Assembly: GCA_032358255.1 (NCBI GenBank)
Contig: JAULBX010012652.1
Span: 1 to 64,000 of the forward strand
DNA from: Heterotrichella gracilis
Taxonomy: Eukaryota > Sar > Xanthophyceae > Tribonematales > Xanthonemataceae
Length of the DNA stretch: 64,000 nt
Direction of reading: 5' to 3'
Shown: one piece after another, positions 37,998 to 50,691 of the stretch
How positions within the stretch are numbered: position 1 is the stretch's first letter
Layout: each line of letters opens with the position of its first letter
Notes under the pieces: model-generated
Told to the model about the DNA's origin: nothing
Database searches by the model: none
Seen by the model: only the letters and a program-made list of their open reading frames with translations
Made by a program: the position numbers and the translations under genes

Positions 37998-39108
37998 GCG
38001 CTGGACACCAGACCCTACATGTTACACCCTAGAAGCCAGGACGTAGGTGCTAGAAGTCAGTCCACAAATGCCAATCAAACCAAATTATGCCCTGTCTTTT
38101 TTGTGGTAATTGCAAAGAAGAACTGTAGGTTTACGGTCCCCTAGAGTTTGGCTTTGTGTTAGGGTTTGGGATGTGGTTTGCACAACCCTTTATTCCGGCC
38201 TGGGCATACTCAACTCTCGATCAGTTTTGCGCGTGGTTTGCTGCTGGAAACCTTTTAAATTAAATATTTCATTCACTTCTTCCCCCCCATTTTCTTGTTT
38301 ATCATTACGACGTGGAGAAGAGGCTCTCTTGTCACAGTAATCACTGCAAGAAATGCATTGTGGCGGGAGCAGTGGCAACAATTTGCTGTTTTCGCAACCA
38401 TTGCGAGCAGCGGTGGCCTTTATTAGTAGGCAAATGTGCTATATAAAAAAATCGTTGTCGTTCCTTATAAAGCTGTGGACATACCTTTGCCTTGAAAGAC
38501 TTTTTCAAGTCATTGCCGTTTTCATGTTGGTAACCATGAATGGAGGTGGTGGTGAGGCAAATTGGGGTATCCTTTTCTCAGCTGTTTTACACGTGACACC
38601 AAAACCAGAATCCCGCACATCCAGGACGAGGTTTTGGTTATCCACTTACAAAAATGTTTGCCCGCTTTTTGCATGCCTTTTTTTGGCTTCGACAATACCA
38701 TGGTATTTCTCACGCTTTCCAAATGGTCATAGTAAACGTTGTTGTCAGCGTGGGTTGAGGATTGGGTACAAATTACTACTATCAACGTTTTCGCAAGCTT
38801 GAAGAACTTGCAATTCTTACAAAAACAGTGCTGTATAATGCATGCTGGTTTTCCCTAATGTTTTTTTTTATTTTTTGTGTGCAGTGGCTTTGTATGTACT
38901 CTGCACTTACCTTGCCCATTGTGCCAATGGCCCGTCCATGCCACTTACTAATGATGCATCATGCCACTTGACAAGCTCAAGTTGAGAGTCTGGCAATATC
39001 CAAGGGCAGGCCATTTCCATGTGGCTGTTCAGCACTGATGCGTGAAGCCAGAACCAACCTGTTGTGTTATTTCGTGTAATAAGTACTTACTGTATTTTGG
39101 TACTGCAG

Positions 39109-39250
39109 AATGACCCGCTGCTGTGAATACTGCCAGCGGTGTGCGTACTCTTGGGAGCAACGGCAGGCCGGGCACCAGGACTGCCCCGTGTGCCACAAGC
39201 CCTACGCCACCATTGTCCCCATCCAGCGGTCCAAACCTGGTCTCCAATAG
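39109..39250 (+). CDS. Last exon of a RING-type zinc-finger protein
   Basis: After a TACTGCAG acceptor, the frame reads RCCEYCQRCAYSWE, then GHQDCPVCHKPYATIVPIQ and ends in TAG. The spaced cysteine pairs (CEYC/CQRC and CPVC) match the second half of a C3HC4 RING, as in ubiquitin E3 ligases where the RING is at the C-terminus. The upstream half with the first Cys pairs was not found in 37,998-39,108, so the model is partial. The gap 39,251-40,942 shows no gene I can support. Confidence 0.45.
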
Positions 39251-40942
39251 CCAGAAAGGAACTTCCCAAGATATACAAGAATTAACGTAAGAAGATGACA
39301 AAGTTTGACAACGGAGACACACATTTTCACACGTGGTACATCACGACAGTTTGTTAATCCAATCCCAGATCAAGCACAAAGAAGTACCAAGCGAGGCCCT
39401 TCAAGAAGTCCAAGTTGGACATAGGTCAGCGACGCCTATCGATATCATGTACACCATAAAAGGAGCAGGATCAACTTGGAGCAGTACTGTTGTCAGCGCC
39501 ATGCACATCAGGCCAAACATCATGATGCTATTATAGTGATATGGATAATGTACTGTACGAGTGGACCAAGTGCAAGTTCATGATTCCATTTCTGGTGGTA
39601 TGGTCTATCATGATCTGTAAGGGAATTTTGGAGAAAAAAATGCATATGCTGTGGATCTGTGATTGAAAATTTTCTAAGAGTGCCACTTTAGTGGAGGGAA
39701 CTTCCTTTCAGATCGCCTGATCGGTCAGCCGTTGATGACGTGCCATGCAGTATTTGTTGACAATTGTAAAACTGGCATTGTCCCTGTGTCAACATTTAAA
39801 TTTCAATTGATACCCTAATAGGCTTGGCTCCCCAATGCCAAAGTAATCCTCATGACTTGAACTCCATGCTGGCCAAGGTTCCTTTGCCAGTACACAGATG
39901 TAGTACCTTTTTGCATGCCCTGTATGCTGGCAATGGCCTGGCATTGAATGCACCCGGGCAGCTTAAGAGGAGAAGGCCTGTGTAGCCTGTGCGTTCCGCT
40001 GACAGCCGTTCTAGCTGGTTGTGGTGCTTTAATGCGAGCCAATGGACCCCTAACTCCGCCTTGGTGCGTCCCTTTCTTTCTTTCATAAAGTCATCATTGA
40101 ATGCATTCTGCAGTCCGACATTCTGAGGATGGTGTTGCCAATCAGTGACTCTGTCATAATGCACTGCTAAGCCTCACTTGACACTGAGTGTCAAAATCAA
40201 ATATACTTATATAGACGATTTTCTGGACCATCCATCATGGTGTGACGCCGTTAGAAAATCGTTCATATTTATTTCGAGTCTTTGTAGTGCACAGGTAGCA
40301 CTGCCGCAGTGCTGTTACAAGTTGTTACCATCTCCCTTGCAAAATTGGGCAATGCCATAATATAATATGCCATAATGCATGCAGGCATCTCCCTTGCAAA
40401 ATTGGGCACAATGATTGCAGGCATTGAGTACACAGAGCGACTGGATAGTTCTTACTCACTACTTCAAGTTCTGTAACAGCAATCTATGCAATCATACAGT
40501 ATATGGATCATGTAGTATTGTACAACGTACTACAAGTACCATTATTGCATATTTACAGCATCGGCTTATTGCCTGTTGAACTTCAATGATGATCAAATTA
40601 CAGTCTGTGGTGACGAGTATTGCCTATGGAATCCAGTGCCGCCGTTACTGTAACGTTGGATGTGGCTGTAGCCTCTCTTGTAGTGTTGATGTGACCCAGC
40701 CCAGTGATGTTAACCACTGACTTGAAATATGACATCAGATGATATATTTAAATATCAGCTTTACACTGTATGCTTTATCTGAGATATGCAGGACAGGACA
40801 TGCATGCCTCTACCTAGCGTTTGGGGATCAAAATATCTGCCCCTGGTCACTCAATGGGACATACGACTAGAGTGACTTACAGCAGTACCAGTTGCTCTGA
40901 GAGTATTTACGACAATGATGGACGTTGCATGGAAAGTGTATT

Positions 40943-43900
40943 TCATGCGTTTGCTGCTGCCAATGCTGGCTGCAGAGCCGCCAGCGATATGAGCAGCGCC
41001 TCTTCTGTGCGTATGGTGCGGCTGCCCTGGGACGGGCAGGTGTTGATGTACATCTGGAAAAGGTCTTTGGGGTGTGTGGAGGCGGTGGATTGGTCAAACG
41101 AGGCCAGCTCCTCCAATCCCTGGGGACCTCCAAAGGCAATGAGAGCATGTCGAAAATTTGGAAGTTTGAATTCAGAGCCTGCAACGAAGAATTTTACAAT
41201 TAAAAAAAGTACCAAACAATTTTGAAGGAGGAGATACAGTGCACATGTGCCTAGTCCCATCCATTCTATTGTTGCACTGCTCTTCCTGCCTTTGTGCTCC
41301 ACAATTAAGACTCACTCGATGATCGCTTACCCAAAATAGTGGGTGCACTATACTAACAAGCCACTGATAGTCAGACCTGCTGCACTGCAAGAAAATATTT
41401 AAACACAGCAGGTGATCCCTGAGGGTTGATTAAGCAATCCACTGCTTCGACACCCACAATACTGGCACGCCGACAAAGCATTGTTTTCATGTGTGTAAAT
41501 ATAGATAAATGCACACATACATTACACAGTCGTCAGTTCTGGGCCTAAATGGAGGGGCCCATGCAATTTGGGTACGTTCTGGGTGACAGCACGGCTATAA
41601 TATATTATATCTTATTATCCTTGTCGTCCATTCCCAGGACAGATTTGAAATTACAACTTCAACTTGAATTTGTACATTGTTTGTATAAATTCCGCATAAA
41701 TGGGAAAGGTGGTCATCACAAAATCAGTCAAATGCTTAATCAGTCAAAATGTGTCCAACTGTCTGCATCAACCATGGTTTGCAGTTTTGTCCCATTCCAT
41801 TGCACTCACCAACCACTTGCTGCCCATGCTCCGACGTCCCTAGCGCCAAATCATAGCCTTCTTGGTAGGGGCACTCCTTTAACAAAGCCCCCAAGCCGTT
41901 TGCGATGCGGGTGGTGTACCCCCAATACAGACCCCCATGCTGGCGGGGAGCAAATGGAGATGCCACCGAGCCTGGGGCAGGAAAGTCAGATCAGAGTCAC
42001 AGGTTAGGTGTCAGAATGTCAAGATTATGGTATCGACGGTGGATGCCACCGAGCCTAGTACACACCGAGTTCAAGCCGCCTGCGACAAGGCTGCTGGCCA
42101 GGTTCAATCTGTAGCATATGAATTGACTTCTTAAAGTACAGACATATTGTACTTGCCAACACGTTTAGCGTGTCCCTTTCAAACATCTTTGGCAAATACT
42201 TTTCAACTGATGAAAAAAATGGTCACATGTTGTAACTTTGCCTCAGTCAAATGAGTTTCAATTCCGTTTGAAACTCAACCAAACTTCAATTTGAAGTTGT
42301 TACAAATCACTTTAGTCATCCCAACCAGTACTTTGAAAAAGTTTGATCAGTTCCAAAACTATTGAACTTTTTTTTGGGAACCATGGATATCAGAGGTTCC
42401 AAAGCTCTCCTCAACCATGGAAACTTGATCCCCAGAGGTTTCCCATCAAACCCACCAGAAAACACCATAGACCCATCTGGCGCGGTGCTTGTGGTTGCCG
42501 ATGCTCCCATCTCCATTGTCACTCGAGTGCCCTCTGGAACATGCTGACGGGGCGCAAAAGCCTCCTTATCCAGCCCCACATTTGCATAGGATCCTGCCAG
42601 AGAGGATCTGCAAAATAGAGGCACATTTGAGGGTTGAGCCCAAGGGTTGAGACCATGCTGACTATGTTTTAAGGCCGGTGTCCCGGTGGGAGGAATATGC
42701 ACCACTGGTTCAGGTATCCCTATTTCTATTTATTTACCTGGGTTCCATGACTTTCGTCAAACCTTTCATGCTACCAGTTTTAAAATGACCAGAAAGATGC
42801 AGGCATCTGAGTACATATTTCATGCAAATGATGAAGATACTCGACCACCCAGTAAATTTCGGCTTCAAAACCAGGTGAGCATGGCTTGCTTTGCCTCATC
42901 CCAGTCCAATACCCAGGCATTGGCTGGAGGAAGGGATATCTATTATTGTTTCCAGTGTGGGAGATGGGTAATAGATGGGTAGCCAGCCAATCGATACTTT
43001 CTTGGTGTCGATTATGTAGGACAGGTGCAAGGAAGGAACATGTGTGGTGTTGCAAACATGGCATTATCCTGTTACATTGTGGCCACCCCATTCCAGTAGG
43101 GGCACCACTCATTTGCCCGTGCGTGATGCATTTCTTTGATAATTAAAATAAGAACGCAAACTGTAAACATGCCCCATTTTCTCACCTTGTGACCACGCCT
43201 TCCCTGTAGGGGCACCACTCATTTGCCCGCATGTGGTGGGGGGCGTCAAGAGGAGGCAGCTGGCCGGCGAACCGGAGGTCATCGTGCACTGGAATAAGCG
43301 CCCTGCGGCAAAACAAAAATATTGTGTTTAATGAGGGAAACAAAGAACATACCTGGAACTTAAATGAGAAATAGAAAAGGGACATAGAGTAAGTTAACAA
43401 ACGATACACCAGATACGTTGCACAGTCACAATTTGGAATCTCGTCAAACACGCAAGGCAAATAAAATCTCCACCTAGGATCGCAGTTTCAAGGATAGCAA
43501 CACATATCATAGGAAATCCTGCTGTCTCGCAGGTTCCAACGCGTCAGGGACACACTGCAGGAATATGCAAGAACGGACATCCCAGTGGGGATTCACTGCA
43601 ATCCCGCTGCAACCCATTTGGGACTCGCCCTTAGGTACATGGACATGTTCCGCTGTTTTGCTTGAGCAGAGCAATAAAATCTTGTAAATCTTGTATATGA
43701 AAATGAAATTCGAGTATGGTATATTAAAGACCTTTTTGTACACCTTCTGAGATATTGCGGGGTCTCCATGAACTGTAATATCCGAGCAAGGATGGCGGTG
43801 CCCCGAGAAATGGTACCGACGTCATCTGGCGTGTCATTCACCACTATCACTTCGTCGATGTTGAATATGGCAGCTGTGCGCGCAATCTGCAGACAGAGAG

Positions 43901-44376
43901 GGTGTTAAAGCCATTCTCCGCCTGGCGATCGCCTAGGGCATAATCTTTAACAATGTGCGCTTAAATGTGTGGCTACACAACGTAGAGGCCACTGGATCTG
44001 GATGGTGATGGTAGTGCTGTTGGCGACAAAGATGGCAGTGGTGGTAGTGGTAACAATGTCGGTGTGGCGATGGCGTTTGTGGCAATGGTGACTTGGGTGC
44101 AGCAAGTACCATATCTGCCACAGCCTTTGCACAGTCTTAGGTTATACCCACCACCACAAGGACAATCAACCCACTACAGCATGGAGGTCTACAAGTAAGC
44201 GGATGCACCTCCACCCTGGGGTAAAACGAAGCAGCGCTGATGGTTGCTATGGTCGTGGCCACGATGGTGGTTTCAGTTGCTGCACGTACCATTCCCGCCA
44301 CAGCTGTAGCCAGCTCCATGCTCTGCGTGTTTTCTATTACCGACCCTGGAAGGGCGATGGACACAGTGGGAGGCCC
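40943..44376 (-). CDS. SPOUT1/CENP-32-like RNA methyltransferase (5' end not resolved)
   Basis: Six minus-strand exons join in phase: 44376-44290, 43886-43744, 43302-43186, 42607-42456, 41971-41810, 41178-40943. The protein reads through PTVSIALPGSVIENTQS, TAAIFNIDEVIVVND, LPPLDAPHHMR, a YANVGLDKEAF and EGTRVTMEM insert that fits the OB-like region, then APRQHGGLYWGYTTRIANGL, YDLALGTSEHG, HALIAFGGPQGLEE and NTCPSQGSRTIRTEEALLIS before a short C-terminus and TGA. The last block is the signature of the SPOUT1 (C9orf114) family, where the trefoil knot binds S-adenosylmethionine. By family it acts on RNA in the nucleus and associates with spindle/centromere functions in animals; the algal role is unknown. 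The first codons, before GPPTVSIALPG, must lie in an upstream exon I could not identify in 44,377-45,828. Confidence 0.85.
43097..43119 (-). repeat. 23-base duplicate of SPOUT1 exon 3 sequence in the following intron
   Basis: Bases 43097-43119 are identical to 43207-43229, which is coding sequence in exon 3 (the NEWCPYREG region). Similarity extends weakly on both sides (GCCACCCCATTCC against CCACGCCTTCCC), so a larger partial exon copy has decayed. A 15-base copy of the next acceptor and exon start also exists (42042-42056 against 41959-41973). Confidence 0.7.
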
Positions 44377-45828
44377 CTGCCACCTACACACAAGCACACA
44401 CAAAATACACATTATATTTTAACACTATTCCGTTTTATTGCTTCAGTGTCAAAGGACTGCAGCTTTTGAACCCCACCCCGTTCAGCGCCACGCTTTGCAC
44501 ATGACGTCAGTGTTCACTAGCCATGGGCAACTTCTATAATTGCAGTGCAGTTAACAAGCGGCTAAGGGGGTTATCAAAGCAGTAACAAAGAAAGCTTGCG
44601 ATATACTGTGAATGTGGGAGCTGGAGGAGTAGTTGCAATTTAGACTGATTGACAACAGCACACTCTTGATTTAACATCATTTGGAAAAAGCTAGCTAGTT
44701 GTAGGACTTGCATGCTTCTACTTGTCGGCTTGTGTAAAGGTAGCAGGAGTTGCAACTTGGAGTGCTGCTGGATGGGCTCCAAGCACGCCATTTATTGGAA
44801 CCCAGCTGAACCACAACGACGCAAATGCTTGTCGAAGTTTGAATACTGTGTTTGAGAGGCGAGTCTGCAAGAAAGCGTGGCCGTCCAGATGCATGCATGC
44901 ATATGCCATGGCAAGCCCATGCCCAAGGCAACCCGGATGGAAACGCGGGCTTAGGCATGGCAGCCTGCAAAACTTCACGTAGTGCATTCTCTCACCCTGG
45001 TGTGGCCACAGTGACATAAGCGGAGGCGCGCCCCTGCTGTGGAGGCGCAGCGCCCACCACCGCCATTGATATAATACTTCGACAAGTACACACTAGTGAG
45101 GACTGCTAAGGTTACACAACAACGCAACACGTATCTCGCAGTTTGGAGTTAGGTGGTATTGCGGAGCACGCCTATAAATACGTGTGAATCAAGTGGATTG
45201 GGGTGCACAGGGGGGTATAGTACCCCGGGTCTATATAGGTGCACCGGTACCCCTTAGCTGGGCCCTAATCGACACGGGCAGTGCCATACACCCTAGAAAA
45301 GCGAAGTAAAAACCCTGGTATAGCAAAGCATCGTGTGAAATGAAGGTTGGGTTGGACCACTTCTTTCCTGGTGTTGCACGCTTGCCCCCCTGCATGCCTC
45401 CACAGTGCACATTCTACCTGTTTGCATACCTGGACCTGCCAAGGTCTGGGACCGCAAGGACCCCTGACAGGAGAGTCTCCACTGCGGACCCTGCACCCAA
45501 AACAAGCGATTGTGCACAGGTCTGCACCACGACACGATGCCCACATGCTGCAGCACCAAAGCATAGTTTTGTGATGCTTAGAAGCGCTGCATGTTTTACT
45601 TTTGCTCCACCACCACTGCGGTCTATGGTGGGCTAGTGAGCCACAAACTTAATGTCACATGGCCTGAGTCAATTCCAGGCTTGCAAATGTTGGCTCGCAG
45701 CTTGGGGATGCACACCAGACATGGCCATTATCAACGCTGGAAAATACCTACTCCCTTGTACGGGTTGTACCCAGGATAGTATGAAGGTCATATATGGATA
45801 TCTATTAAAATGTGTTGCTTTGCAACAC

Positions 45829-48800
45829 TTAGATATGTAGCAGCTTTGTGTCACCGTCATGGGTCACAACCGCAAAGTTGGAAGGCACAGGATGCAAACT
45901 GAACTGCCCAAGTGCATATAGGGACATCTGCAATGAACGCGCAACAAAAATAATATGTTCAGTACTGCAACATACACCCTAGAACACCTGCAAAGTAAAT
46001 GCAAAGATAAGGTGAATAAGGGTACTTTCAGGGCATAACACAGCTGCAAGTGTGCAACCAGATTCGGAACAGACAAGGTAGCAACGTGTACTGGCTGCAT
46101 CTAGCGCATCAGGAGACCTTGATTAGAGACCCAGTCGCTTATATACTTGTCCAGGACAGATATCTCCTGTGGGCTACCAATGCGCCAACCTTGGCGATGG
46201 GCCACTGCCACGAGTCCCAGCATCGCACCACTGCCTTTGCTGAAAATGGCATTGTAGCGGTGGTTACTTCCAATGCAAATGAGGCAGAGCGCGGCGGCCA
46301 CCACTGCTTGCATTTCCAATGAGGCTGCACTCTTTCCAGCCGGTATGGCAAGCAGGCGCAATAGCGGCGGGACAACACCGGCAGCAACCAAGGCCTCGCG
46401 GCATGCATTGGCAACCCCGGAGGTACCGGAAGACCCCTCCATAGCAAGGCTACATATCACAAAAGCTGCTATCATCTGCTTGTTTACCATGTCCTCCTCT
46501 GATGAATGGCTGCCCAAAGCACGTACAAGTTGTTGAAGGATCCCGGGGGCTGTAACCACGACTGCACGGTGGCCTTCCACCCCAGTATGTACAACCCTGC
46601 CTGATATACACAGCCCAAAAAGGAATAAACTTAATCAAACAAGCGGCTGAAGAATGAATCCGGGTAAACCCATTTGTATGCAAGAAAAAACAATTTTGTT
46701 CATCGTGACACAGGAATGAACGCACGGCAGTCAATAGACAGACAGATTGAAAGTACAAATGGACTTCATGATGGTCCATGTAAATAAATAAAAGGAGAGT
46801 AATATATACAGGGAAATTGGAGACAGCACAATGAATCCGATCATTAATGAATATTTTAGAAATCATGCAGCCATTCTTAAATTGCACAAAGAGGCGGGCA
46901 TTGCCCCTGTGGTCCAACAAATTTTCCCCTATCTGAAACCATCACTTCCAATAACAATAATCCACCAGCGCTTGTTGGGCATTCTTGTACGTATATATCC
47001 AAGGGCCAACCTCCAAGCGTCACCAGCGCCCCGGCAGCTATCACCGCATCAACATGCCGCCCGATGTCATCGCCCATCGCCAGATTGCTCAGTACCCCTG
47101 CAGTTTATTTATAAACACAGATGCTTACATGCAACAAAGAAAATGATATGCTTCCTTGCCATGGCCATCTAAACTAGCAGGTGTAGTAGATTAGTTCTGG
47201 TAGTACATGACCTGAGGAGTTAGTCATCCAGCACAACTGACAACAAACTAATACAAACTAGATGCAGAGCCTACTATCCATACCTGGGATCCCACTGCAC
47301 TGCGCCGCACTGCAGGCGTGCAGCAGCTTGAGCAAGAAAATCCTTTGAGGGTTGACCCACTATGACAGTATGTGTATACAGCCTTGCCTGTATGGTAGCC
47401 GTATATACAGCATTTATATTTTAATGCTGTTTTAAATATATATAAAACAAGCCTTTTTTCAAAGATATATTGTTGTCCTCTCATTGAATGGAGAAGGGGG
47501 GGGTGTATGAGGTACAATACTGCCATACCACCATACCAGCCCAAGAGAATAGGGGGGGGGGGTAAAGGCACCATACCCCCATATCACCATACAGCCTTAT
47601 GAACATGTGGGGGGTACCTAAGGCACCATACCGCCATACCGCCATATCAGCCTCGAAAACTTGAACCCTAAAACCTAAAACCCTAAAACTTAAAACCCTA
47701 AACCGTAACCCTAAACCCTAAACCCTAAATCGAAACCCTAACAGGCACTTGACATGGGTGTCTTACAGGCACTGTATGGCTGTATAGCTGTATGGTGCCT
47801 AGGACCCCACCCCCCCATGTGGGGCTGGCATGATGCCTTCCCCCCCACTCCCATCCCCCCTACCCCTACCATACAGCCCTACTACCATACTGATTTCAAA
47901 CATGAAGATCAAAAGGGGGGAGGTGCAAGGCACCATACTGCCATATCACCATACTAGCTCCCCATGCCAGTATGGCACGCCAACAAATATATTGAGTAAC
48001 CGTATGGAAGCACACTGGCATACTGGATAAATACTGGGTACTTTTGATTTAAATACTGCCTCATTACCAGCTACCCTGTATACACCTACTGCTATACTGG
48101 GCCATTTGTCAATCCTTTGCATCACAAGGGGATCCCTCGAGTTTATGGCACAACCAATTAATAATCAGGCATCAAGTGCCTCAGGCACTAAAGAACAGAT
48201 AATGACTACCAATCGTTTAAACGCATGTTTATGATTACCAAGTGAACTAAGTGATGCGAGCAAGGGAAATAATAGTAGCCCATGGACATGTGCCCTGACT
48301 TACCAGAATCTGAGACTGATAAGCTGAAAACGATACACAGCGCCAGTAATGAACTGCTTGGCACTGGATGTGCAAAGGTGACTGCAAGTCTGGATGTGAT
48401 GTTAACATAACAGGCAGGCATATAACCAATCAACTTATAGGCAACTAATGCACCTTACCTGCAAGCTGGTATGCCGACAATCCAGGTATCCCTTTCTCGC
48501 TGCTGGTCATCACTTTCACGAGGTGCTCAGGCACTCCTTTGGCGACCATGGCACCAGCAGCCTTGGCCTTCCACTTGCCGGGTGCACAGAGACCTGCCGC
48601 AACAGCAATGATGCCAAGCCTTGCTATGAATCCATTGGGCTCCCCAGCTCCCGTACGCAAATCTACATCATAAATGGAATATATAAGAATAAATTAAAGA
48701 TAAAGGATGTATATTTCTATAGAAACATCATTCTGAAATAAAACTAAAAGTGGAATCTACAGAACTATATAAACTGCACCTGTATCTCCTCGGCTTCCCA

Positions 48801-48872
48801 CAGACGAGCTTCCCATTGCTCTGGCAGAGCCTACAGGGCCAGATACAGTTTGGCGCGGCTGAGGAATCCTTG
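45829..48872 (-). CDS. Armadillo-repeat protein (partial model)
   Basis: Minus-strand exons: 48872-48780 (Ser/Gly-rich linker), 48662-48459, 47359-47284, 47097-47011, 46600-46131 and a candidate last exon 45927-45829. They encode helical, Ala/Leu-rich repeats of ARM type: NGFIARLGIIAVAAGLCAPG with VAKGVPEHLVKVM; KDFLAQAAARLQCGAVQ; VLSNLAMGDDIGRHVDAV with IAAGALVTLG; GILQQLVRALGS, KQMIAAFVICSLAMEG and ALVAAGVVPPLLRLLAIP, VVAAALCLICIGSN. Phases agree for 1-2, 2-3, 4-5 and 5-6 (the last with a weak GTCTCT donor); junction 3-4 needs a missing small exon. The N-terminus is not established. ARM proteins serve as protein-interaction scaffolds; no partner can be inferred. An intron carries telomere-like repeats. 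Confidence 0.6.
47514..48030. repeat. CCATAC-rich minisatellite around interstitial telomeric repeats
   Basis: Multiple loosely conserved units built on GGCACCATAC, CCGCCATACC and CATATCA(C/G)C occur from 47,514 to 47,655, again in inverse orientation at 47,773-47,803 (GTATGGTGCCTAGG), and again forward at 47,866-47,960. G homopolymers (8-10 bases) interrupt them at about 47,497 and 47,552. Confidence 0.7.
47664..47741 (+). repeat. Interstitial telomere-type repeat, CCCTAAA/CCCTAAAA
   Basis: Seven perfect CCCTAA-containing units and four one- or two-base variants lie head to tail in about 78 bases. Both the 7-base (TTTAGGG, Arabidopsis-type) and 8-base (TTTTAGGG, Chlamydomonas-type) spacings occur. 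The tract is inside the ARM gene, in the intron between 48459 and 47359. Confidence 0.9.
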
Positions 48873-50691
48873 CTGTAAAGGTTGTTGTCAGACTCCTGCT
48901 GGAACTGTCAGCTTTATCAACATCTATGTATATTGTTGAATACCAGCTTGCAGGTGAGGTGATAGGGCAGCAGAAGTGGTTGGGGGGGACAGCCGGCTGC
49001 AGGCACCAAGGGATGGGAACGGTCAGCAAAGTACCAACAGTCAAACACATTGTATATGCAACAACAATACTGTCAGTCCTGGTCCTCCTGTGAAGTCACA
49101 GGAAAGAAAAGGACTGTGACACTTAAGCTGTGCCAGCTGCGTGCAGCACATTGATGCAATATCATATTGCATCAATTGAATATGTGGTCAAAATAACCTA
49201 TATGCAAACTAAAACAGCTAGCTAGCTAGCTACAATAATTTTAACACTCAAGCTTGGCTCATTGGTGACAATATCACTGCATAAAATCTTTTAGGGTGAT
49301 CGAGGTACAGGTGGAGGGAAGTGACAAGTGAATAACTCATTGTTTTGTGAAATTAATAGCATTGTCGGTACCATAATGCCTACAGCGCTGTCGGTACCAT
49401 ATGCCCTAGCTAGCAACAACCGAAGTTAACGAACAGGGATAAAAACAACGGTTCGTCTGTGTAGAGATATCTCTATGTGCGCACCCCAGATGCCGAGTTC
49501 CCCATTGTGGACAGTGAGGTGTGGCAAATTATTTCGTCTGCACCTTGCCAGAGTCCAGACCAGAGGACGATAGTAACTGAGTAATTGATATATTTTTCGC
49601 ACAATTTTCAGAGTTCGACCAGATTTCCTGTGACAAAAACAAGGCTTTCCAGACTTTAAGACACATCAACGTTTTTTTCTCGAGGTTGTCGCACCGAGCT
49701 CGTCGGCACCACTGGGCACGAGGTGTCGCTCCCGGCGTTTCGCAAGTGGCACAACAGATGATGCCACGCACAGCTATTTGCAAGTGGATATCGATTTGTT
49801 GAAAGAAATGCATTTTGCCCATATCTTCTGTATGACGCTTTGCATTGAGGTCTTGTGAAGCTTGTGAAACATGGCAGTTACAAAGTACAAGTGCCATCAT
49901 GGCCAACATTAAGTTAATGTTGGCGCTGCTGGAGTGCTCCCATGCATGGCCAGCCTATTTGGTTTGCTACCACCATCTCCGTGCCCTTGATCTGGTCGGA
50001 CCTAGATATCTTTATTCCATTTGTGTTGTGACTTCAGGTGGGTATTGGCAATCACATCTCTGACTATGTGGGAACAAGCTGGGAACGTGTCAATTGGCAT
50101 GTAAAGAATATGCAATACCTGCAAGTAAACCAATCCGTTGTTGCAGCCATTGCAATTAACCTGGACTTTTTACGCAACATATGATCTGAAGCATCAGCTT
50201 AACGTCCCTTGATCCTGAAACTCATTAAAAAAGAGATGCCCTGTAATTACTATTACCCATGGTTGCAATCGCCTGGCATGCTGGAAAGTGTACTGCCCAT
50301 GCATGTCTGCGCAATTTGCTCTGCACCCCTGTGGCAATTGCTGCAGCAGTTCCTCATTTGGAAGGTGCATTATAATATACTTGACAAGATGCATTATAAT
50401 ATCCTTGATTCTGGTCCGCTCGAATAAATGAGTTTATATTTCTTTTTAAATAGCACATGCCGTGTTTTGCTAGAATTGCATATTCTCATATCTGTTTGTC
50501 CAGGACCATTCAAAATGTAGATGACGAGGGAAAAAAAATGTGTCTCACTAGACTTTTATCTGACGACTACAAAAGGACATCACCCCAACTTGAAATCATT
50601 GACAGGGTGATCATGACAGGCATATATACACAGTATTTGCAAATTAGTATCGGCTACAATATTGTTGTATGTGACCTGAGGAAGTAGATTG
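48873..50691. other. Stretch without a supported gene
   Basis: A continuous minus-strand frame extends upstream of the ARM linker exon to about 49,050 but its start is uncertain. A GC-rich patch at 49,660-49,780 could be the ARM promoter. A minus-strand open frame at 49,529-49,909 has no recognisable domain. A 17-base repeat (GCATTATAATATMCTTGA) occurs twice at about 50,367 and 50,391. Confidence 0.4.

Noticed and set aside
47664-47741. True chromosome end
   Set aside because: The tract is only about 78 bases, degenerate, and flanked on both sides by exons of one ARM-repeat gene.
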